A stretch of DNA of 8,817 bases. Source: Spartobacteria bacterium. GTDB lineage: Bacteria; Verrucomicrobiota; Verrucomicrobiia; Chthoniobacterales; UBA10450. Positions within the stretch are counted from its first letter, which is position 1, and every line of letters begins with the position of its first letter. Location of the stretch: NCBI GenBank assembly GCA_003445855.1, contig DMCG01000041.1:1-8817 (forward strand). Reading direction: 5' to 3'. Below the pieces are notes generated by a model. It made no database searches. It worked only from the letters and a program-made list of their open reading frames with translations, and was not told the DNA's origin. The position numbers and the translations under genes are program-made. Shown here piece after piece: positions 4,439-8,817 of the stretch.

Positions 4439-5921
4439 AGGGTATGCCGTAATTTTCCTGGAGCGCGGGAGCTTCAGCTGCAACCTGCGCCGCTTCCAGC
4501 TCGATCTGTTTTGGGTCTTCTTCGGTTTCGATTTTTATGAACCCGTCGATCGGATGCTTCACCGCTTCCGCCAGATCAGCCAACGAGTTGATCTCCCTGC
4601 CATTCACTCTCCTCACAACCAAGTAGGCGAGATCGTCGTAACCGATGGTGGCGTTGGCCGGCAGCACCTGGCTGAGCACGACGATTTTGCGATGACCTTC
4701 GGGAAAAAGCTCGGATTGGAAATGATCGAGATAAACAAATCTTTGGGGAGCTTCTTTCTGCCAGTTAGCGCCCCATTCCTTTAAGTACTGGCGCGACAAC
4801 TCCTGAAAGATGACTCCGCCCAGCACGTAGTAGAGAGGGGGCTGATCGAGATTGTAGGGCGAGACAACGTAATTTTTCGCGGCGCGATGTTCGAGAGTGA
4901 CGTTTAATTGCATCGGTTTGCCATTGCGCTGGATTTGGAATGGCACGTTATCGCCTGCGAATGCATGAGCCGTGAGCAGATTTGTAAATTCAATTTTACC
5001 GTAAAGAGGATCGACATAGTTGCCGTTCTGATCGATCCCGTTGTTGCCAATTTCCATCACGATGTCGCCCACTTGCAGGCCGGCCTTCACCGCCGGCATG
5101 TTCGGTTCCACACTCGTCACATAAACTCCACCCGGCTTTCCAGTTTGACCGGCGAAAGTACGCAGCTGCGGGTCGCGCGTCGGGAAAAACGAAAAGCCGG
5201 CCGAAGGAAAACCATCGTAGTGCGCGGTTTCGGCGTCTTTCAAAAAATGCGTGATGATGGGCGCGGGAATGGCGTCGACCAGTTGAGCGCGGGGATCATA
5301 CCGCAGCAACAAGCCGGCCAGCTTGTTATTTTTGACCAGCGGAATGGTGTAACTATTCTCTCGATATTGCATCGAAATGCTGACGCGATAAGTGAGGAAC
5401 TGGTTAACATCGACAGGATAGTGCGTCATCTGAATGGTGGTAACCAAACCTTCCGTGGCAACGAGCGCGCCGGTCGGCTCGAGTTGCCACGCGGCGAGCC
5501 GATCGCCCACTACCGTGTCCGTCGCGATGTCGAGCGGCGTGATGCCGTCCAGAAAATTTTTCTCCGCCGGTTCGAGTAGAGCCAGGTTTGCCTCATAATC
5601 GATTACCTGGACGTTGGCCGCGCTTTTCTCGCCGGACTCCGCACGCTCCAGCTCTACGTAATTTTGGTTCGCCACCAAATCCGCCGTCACCAGAACGCGG
5701 CCTTTCGACAAGACGGCGCCGAGCGCACGTTTCGAGAGCGGCGCTTTTTTTTGCCACGGCCGAAAATAATCGTAAGGCTGGCCGGTCACATTCACGCGCA
5801 CGAGTGAAAGCGGCTTCTGCTTGCCCTCCTTCGCCGCCGGAAGTGCCGGCTCCTTCTTCGCGATAGCCACGCTAACCGTCAGGAGAATCACTGCAAAAGT
5901 GGTGAACAAATTTCTTCGCAT
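4419..5921 (-). CDS. Deg9/HtrA-like PDZ protein with lost catalytic triad (exported pseudoprotease)
   Basis: A 500-residue exported protein. A signal peptide covers about residues 1-21 (MRRNLF, hydrophobic core, then AIA before KKEP). Residues about 65-230 align with the trypsin-like domain of its neighbour, PDZ1 lies at about 238-343, and a Deg9-type PDZ2-like region at about 360-495. The protease domain looks inactive. The catalytic His position is D81 (VTADLV for TNAHVV) and the Asp position is N112 (ANLALL for CDLALI). The GNSGGP motif is replaced by ENSYTIP, leaving S190 without its oxyanion glycines. The C-terminal part keeps GGVIFQELS, VVLSQVLP and RRVNGREINSLADLAEAV, typical of plant Deg9-like proteins. 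No frameshift or stop is present, so the loss looks like specialisation. It is the second gene of a pair, three bases after the active protease stop, so co-translation and a shared complex are likely. Likely roles: scaffold, substrate binder or regulator of the active partner. Confidence 0.88.
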   Translation of the reverse strand: MRRNLFTTFAVILLTVSVAIAKKEPALPAAKEGKQKPLSLVRVNVTGQPYDYFRPWQKKAPLSKRALGAVLSKGRVLVTADLVANQNYVELERAESGEKSAANVQVIDYEANLALLEPAEKNFLDGITPLDIATDTVVGDRLAAWQLEPTGALVATEGLVTTIQMTHYPVDVNQFLTYRVSISMQYRENSYTIPLVKNNKLAGLLLRYDPRAQLVDAIPAPIITHFLKDAETAHYDGFPSAGFSFFPTRDPQLRTFAGQTGKPGGVYVTSVEPNMPAVKAGLQVGDIVMEIGNNGIDQNGNYVDPLYGKIEFTNLLTAHAFAGDNVPFQIQRNGKPMQLNVTLEHRAAKNYVVSPYNLDQPPLYYVLGGVIFQELSRQYLKEWGANWQKEAPQRFVYLDHFQSELFPEGHRKIVVLSQVLPANATIGYDDLAYLVVRRVNGREINSLADLAEAVKHPIDGFIKIETEEDPKQIELEAAQVAAEAPALQENYGIPSLERLE

Positions 5922-5924
5922 CTT

Positions 5925-7520
5925 TTAGATTTTTTTCTGATTTTCCGGAGCCTTTGCGATCGCTTGTTCCTCAAGATTCTGTTCCCGCACCACGTTGTAA
6001 CGCGTTTTGATTCGCTCGCGTGCCGCTTCCGCTTGCTTCGGATCGAGCACCAACGGCGGACCATCGCCGATCATTTTTACGACGAAGCGATCCGCCGGTT
6101 CCGAAAATGTCTTCGCCAGGTCGTCGAGCGTCTGAATTTTCTTGCCGTTGATTTCATCGACAATCCCCCCGCGATACGGCGCCAGATAAGTATTGATTGG
6201 GTCCGGCAGAATGTTTGTCAGCACGATCACGTCTGGATGCTGCAGATAAATTTGCTCGAGCACGAAGTAATCGAAGTAATGGCGAAGACGCAGATCAGTC
6301 GGCTGATAGGCCTCGATCAAATCGAGGCTCAGCGGCTGGAAAAGCAGCCCGCCGTAAACGACGTAGCGCGGCCGCACATCGTAGCTGTGGCCTAGAACAA
6401 AGTAAGGCCACACTGTGCTCAGCACGATCTTCACGTTCATCTGTTGCTTGTCGCGCCAGATTTCGAACTTCACCGTGTCGCCTTTGAATTTTCGTTCCAC
6501 CACTTCCGGCATCTCCACCCGTTCGCCTTCCAATTCCACGTTCGCATCGCTCGCAATCGGGTGATCGTCGATCGTCAGCAGCACGTCGCCTTCGCGAAGA
6601 ATTTTCGCGCACGGACCCGCTGCCACCACTGTTGTCACGAGCACACCGCGATCGTTGTCCTTCAATCCGAGAAACTTTCTCTGCGCCGGGTTCTGTAATT
6701 TCGAATACGTAATGCCAAGATCGACATATTTATCGTAGTGCCCGTCGTCGATGTCTTTGAGAAAACGGCGAATCACCGGGGTCGGCACCATGTAAGCGAC
6801 ACCTTGCGCGACATCGCCGCTGTAACCTTGAAATGCCACTCCGACCACCTTGGCGTTTCGCATCACCGGCCCACCGCTGTTGCCAGGGTTGATCTGTGCG
6901 CTGATTTGAATCGCCAGGTGCTGATCAATCGATGAATGCGTGTAAAGTTGGAAATCAATCCGCGAGACGATGCCCGTTGTCACCGACATGCGCTCGCCAC
7001 CGATCGGATAACCATAAGCGGACACAGTCGATTCAAGCTCGGGAATGCCGCCGAACTTCAGCGGCACCATGTTCTTGTAAAAATTGGGCGCAACCACCGT
7101 GATGAGCGCCAAATCGCAATCGTTCGCCACGAACTGGACTTTGGCTGGATACTTATTTGGATCGCCATCGCGCTCGACTGTGAGGTAACGGCTGTTGCTC
7201 ACTACGTGCGCATTGGTCATGATGCGATTGCCCTCGACGACAAAGCCGGCGCCAATTCCGCGCTGCAACGCGCCCGCATTCCACGGCGCTCGATAATCCG
7301 GTTCCACTTCGGTTGAAGTAATCCGAACCAGGCTTTTTTGAACCGGGCCGTTCGGACGCGCGGGCGGTACCGGCACGGTGACAACAGCCGGCGCGGCTGC
7401 GCTCGGTTTCGCCGATGCCTGCGGCTGCGCGGGGAAGACTGGCGGCGTCGAGTTTTGCTGTGCTTGCAGTTGGGTTAGCTCAAACGCCAGCAGCAAGATC
7501 GACAAGTAACAACATTTCAT
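5925..7520 (-). CDS. HtrA/Deg9-like serine protease (trypsin-like domain plus two PDZ-type regions), exported
   Basis: A 531-residue periplasmic or envelope serine endoprotease of the Deg/HtrA family, probably for damaged or misfolded exported proteins. The N-terminal signal peptide covers about 1-20 (CCYLSILLLAFEL, ending LQA before QQN). It is followed by a Pro/Ala-rich linker to about residue 60. The protease domain (about 62-260) has the complete triad: H105 in TNAHVV, D136 in CDLALI and S215 in NPGNSGGPV. PDZ1 (about 265-368) contains GVLVTTVV and REGDVLLTIDD. The C-terminal region (about 370-510) has YGGLLFQPLS, VIVLTNILP, EINGKKIQTLDDLAK and VLDPKQA, matching the second PDZ of Deg9/Deg2-type proteases, which controls access to PDZ1 in plant members. 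It has no lipobox despite the two early cysteines. ATG 7520 is chosen because the signal peptide starts there; no strong Shine-Dalgarno sequence is seen. It is the first gene of the pair with the inactive paralogue. Confidence 0.94.
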   Translation of the reverse strand: MKCCYLSILLLAFELTQLQAQQNSTPPVFPAQPQASAKPSAAAPAVVTVPVPPARPNGPVQKSLVRITSTEVEPDYRAPWNAGALQRGIGAGFVVEGNRIMTNAHVVSNSRYLTVERDGDPNKYPAKVQFVANDCDLALITVVAPNFYKNMVPLKFGGIPELESTVSAYGYPIGGERMSVTTGIVSRIDFQLYTHSSIDQHLAIQISAQINPGNSGGPVMRNAKVVGVAFQGYSGDVAQGVAYMVPTPVIRRFLKDIDDGHYDKYVDLGITYSKLQNPAQRKFLGLKDNDRGVLVTTVVAAGPCAKILREGDVLLTIDDHPIASDANVELEGERVEMPEVVERKFKGDTVKFEIWRDKQQMNVKIVLSTVWPYFVLGHSYDVRPRYVVYGGLLFQPLSLDLIEAYQPTDLRLRHYFDYFVLEQIYLQHPDVIVLTNILPDPINTYLAPYRGGIVDEINGKKIQTLDDLAKTFSEPADRFVVKMIGDGPPLVLDPKQAEAARERIKTRYNVVREQNLEEQAIAKAPENQKKI

Positions 7521-7574
7521 CGCGGGAAAGTCCGAGAAGATAAACGAAGTTCGCAGAAATCAAATCCGTTCATG

Positions 7575-7605
7575 GCCGCGAAATCCGCGGCAGGCTGGAC
7601 GCGGC
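7575..7605. repeat. Short GC-rich palindrome with a second competing arm
   Basis: GCCGCG-AAATC-CGCGGC (7575-7591) is a perfect 6-bp stem with a 5-base loop. A second CGCGGC at 7600-7605 could pair with the same left arm instead. The element lies in the 103-base spacer between the glycosyltransferase stop (7624) and the protease start (7520), 33 bases beyond that stop on the minus strand. The following GGACGCGGCTACAA looks like half of a longer interspersed repeat. It could end or attenuate readthrough from the glycosyltransferase gene into the protease pair. Confidence 0.4.
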
Positions 7606-7623
7606 TACAATTACGATACGCGA

Positions 7624-8796
7624 TCAAACGCCGGCGCGGTCGAGCAGCGAGGCCAGGACTTTTTCTGCTTCGAAAATTTCGCGGGCAATCGCGCGAGCAG
7701 CGCGAGCGTGGCGTTTGTAATCGGCATTGATCATTTTCACCGCATCGATAATTTCGCCTAACGACTTAAAAGTGAGCAGCCCGGCGTCGCCGCCGTAGTT
7801 TTTTGTGAATCCCGTTTCTTGAATAATCACCGGACGACCAGCGGCGAGATAACAACCGCTGCGGTCACTGAACCAGCCGGTGTTTAAGCGGACATATTGA
7901 TCTTTTGCGACGGTAAATTCGCCTTTGGAGCGGCGGATGTAATCGCGGTAAAGCCAGTAATCGACACTGAGCTGAAGTGGCGAATGCAGACGCCAGCCGT
8001 TGCGTAGAAATTTCGCGCGCGTCTTTGCGTCTTTAATATTTGTCGCCAGCTCAAATATTTCGCCGGCTTTCTTTGGCGCAGCGGCGAAGCGCAGGAACTC
8101 GCGCGATTTGCTCCAGAGATATTTCTCGCCGCGCCAGGTGATGTCTTTCAATCCGCTGGTCGACCAATTCGCGACCGAAGTAAAGACCGCCGCCCGCGGT
8201 GGAGCGCGAGTGGTTTTCCAAAGATCGGTCACGACCGGTTGGCGCGTCGGATGCCATTTGAATCCATGCGTCGGGACCGGAAAACTTTTTGTGCCGACAT
8301 TTTCACCGAAGGTAAAAAGCGCGTGATGACGCTGCAAATAATCGATTGTCGATCTTACGCCCCTGTCGATTTTTATTTGCTCAACGCTGGGATCGCTTTC
8401 GATGTAAAGAAGGCGTTTACAGGCAAGCAGGTCGTCGTTCAGTTCCTGGGCGCCGCAAATATTCAGGATTGCATCGGCTTCGCGATAAAGCTGACGGACC
8501 TTTTTCAGCGATAAACCTGCGGTGGGTCGGCCCCGAAGATAACGCGCACAAAAAGCCCATCGATTTTTGAATCGGAATTCGCGCGCCAATCGGGCGAGAA
8601 GCTGCGCCGCATAATCGAATTGATTGTTTATTTCGAAGGTCTCCGGGTTGTAGGGAAGCCGCGCCGAATCTTCGATATAGTAAACATCGTGACCAAGCCG
8701 TTGCAGGCCGACGATGTAATGAACGTGCTGCCAGATCACACCGGCAATCGGCATCGAGCCCATAAAACCCATGACGACGATGCGCTTGCGCTTCAT
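7624..8796 (-). CDS. GT-B-like glycosyltransferase, paralogue of the gene at 545-1690
   Basis: A 390-residue cytoplasmic protein of the same divergent GT-B-like family as the gene at 545-1690. The N-terminal part KRIVVMGFMGSMPIAGVIWQ, then IVGLQRLGHDVYYIED, fits a first strand, glycine loop and second strand of a Rossmann domain. The C-terminal half has KGEFTVAKDQYVRLNTGWFS, with GWFSDRS at about 307-313, then AAGRPVIIQETGF. I take this region as the nucleotide-sugar site, by analogy with GT-B enzymes. FELATNI, RNGW and YRDYI match the paralogue. Donor and acceptor are unknown. I chose ATG 8796; an in-frame TTG at 8814 would add six residues (MGVFSF), and the true start could lie at or beyond the window edge. 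No Shine-Dalgarno sequence is visible. It precedes the protease pair on the same strand by 103 bases, with a palindrome between, so shared transcription is possible but uncertain. Confidence 0.78.
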   Translation of the reverse strand: MKRKRIVVMGFMGSMPIAGVIWQHVHYIVGLQRLGHDVYYIEDSARLPYNPETFEINNQFDYAAQLLARLAREFRFKNRWAFCARYLRGRPTAGLSLKKVRQLYREADAILNICGAQELNDDLLACKRLLYIESDPSVEQIKIDRGVRSTIDYLQRHHALFTFGENVGTKSFPVPTHGFKWHPTRQPVVTDLWKTTRAPPRAAVFTSVANWSTSGLKDITWRGEKYLWSKSREFLRFAAAPKKAGEIFELATNIKDAKTRAKFLRNGWRLHSPLQLSVDYWLYRDYIRRSKGEFTVAKDQYVRLNTGWFSDRSGCYLAAGRPVIIQETGFTKNYGGDAGLLTFKSLGEIIDAVKMINADYKRHARAARAIAREIFEAEKVLASLLDRAGV

Positions 8797-8817
8797 GAAA
8801 GAGAAAACGCCCAACGT

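Noticed and set aside
4908..5579. Long plus-strand open frame of about 223 codons
   Set aside because: It lies wholly opposite the HtrA-like gene. The product is rich in Arg and His with no domain logic, while the minus-strand frame has a signal peptide, PDZ motifs and a close paralogue.
4419..5921. The triad-less HtrA-like gene as a decaying pseudogene
   Set aside because: The 500-codon frame is intact. The signal peptide, PDZ1 and PDZ2-like motifs are well preserved, and only the catalytic positions are changed.
7521..7574. Sigma-70 promoter for the protease pair (TTGATT then TATCTT on the minus strand)
   Set aside because: The spacing is about 15 bases and both boxes are weak; the match is no better than chance in such sequence.

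Overview
The window looks like a chromosomal segment of a Gram-negative, moderately GC-rich soil or freshwater bacterium, most likely a member of the Verrucomicrobiota (Spartobacteria/Chthoniobacterales type). This is inferred from the gene mix: a Dop/PafA-type enzyme outside the Actinobacteria, DUF5069, Deg9-like HtrA proteins and an unusual GT-B-like glycosyltransferase family. The spacers also hold several kinds of degenerate inverted repeat of a sort I associate with these genomes. No taxonomic search was possible.

Layout from left to right. Bases 1-156 are the last 51 codons of a probable PfkB-type sugar kinase. Bases 157-544 are non-coding apart from tRNA-Arg(ACG) on the minus strand (298-371); an imperfect inverted repeat lies on each side of the tRNA. 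At 545-1690 (+) is a divergent GT-B-like glycosyltransferase whose stop codon lies inside another inverted repeat (1687-1743). Then come a pterin-4a-carbinolamine dehydratase (1809-2093, +) and, 9 bases later, a previously unlisted 52-residue single-pass membrane protein (2103-2261, +). A palindrome cluster (2272-2349) separates these from a minus-strand DUF5069 gene (2371-2850). DUF5069 is divergent, across 67 bp, from a Dop/PafA-family enzyme (2918-4393, +).

From 4419 to 8796 all genes are on the minus strand. In transcription order they are a second glycosyltransferase related to the first (8796-7624), a complete HtrA/Deg9-like serine protease (7520-5925), and 3 bases later a second HtrA/Deg9-like protein (5921-4419). 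The second HtrA protein keeps the fold markers and the C-terminal PDZ2-like region but has lost the catalytic His and Asp and the GNSGGP oxyanion motif.

The most interesting points are two. First, the coupled exported pair of an active protease and a pseudoprotease suggests a two-subunit periplasmic quality-control complex, or a regulator made by duplication. Second, the Dop/PafA-like enzyme has no Pup/UBact modifier, proteasome subunit or ring ATPase in the window, so its substrate is open. The Dop-like gene and the HtrA pair converge and are not one operon; a functional link between them is speculation. One half of the window encodes cytoplasmic enzymes and the other exported proteolysis proteins, with related glycosyltransferases at both ends.
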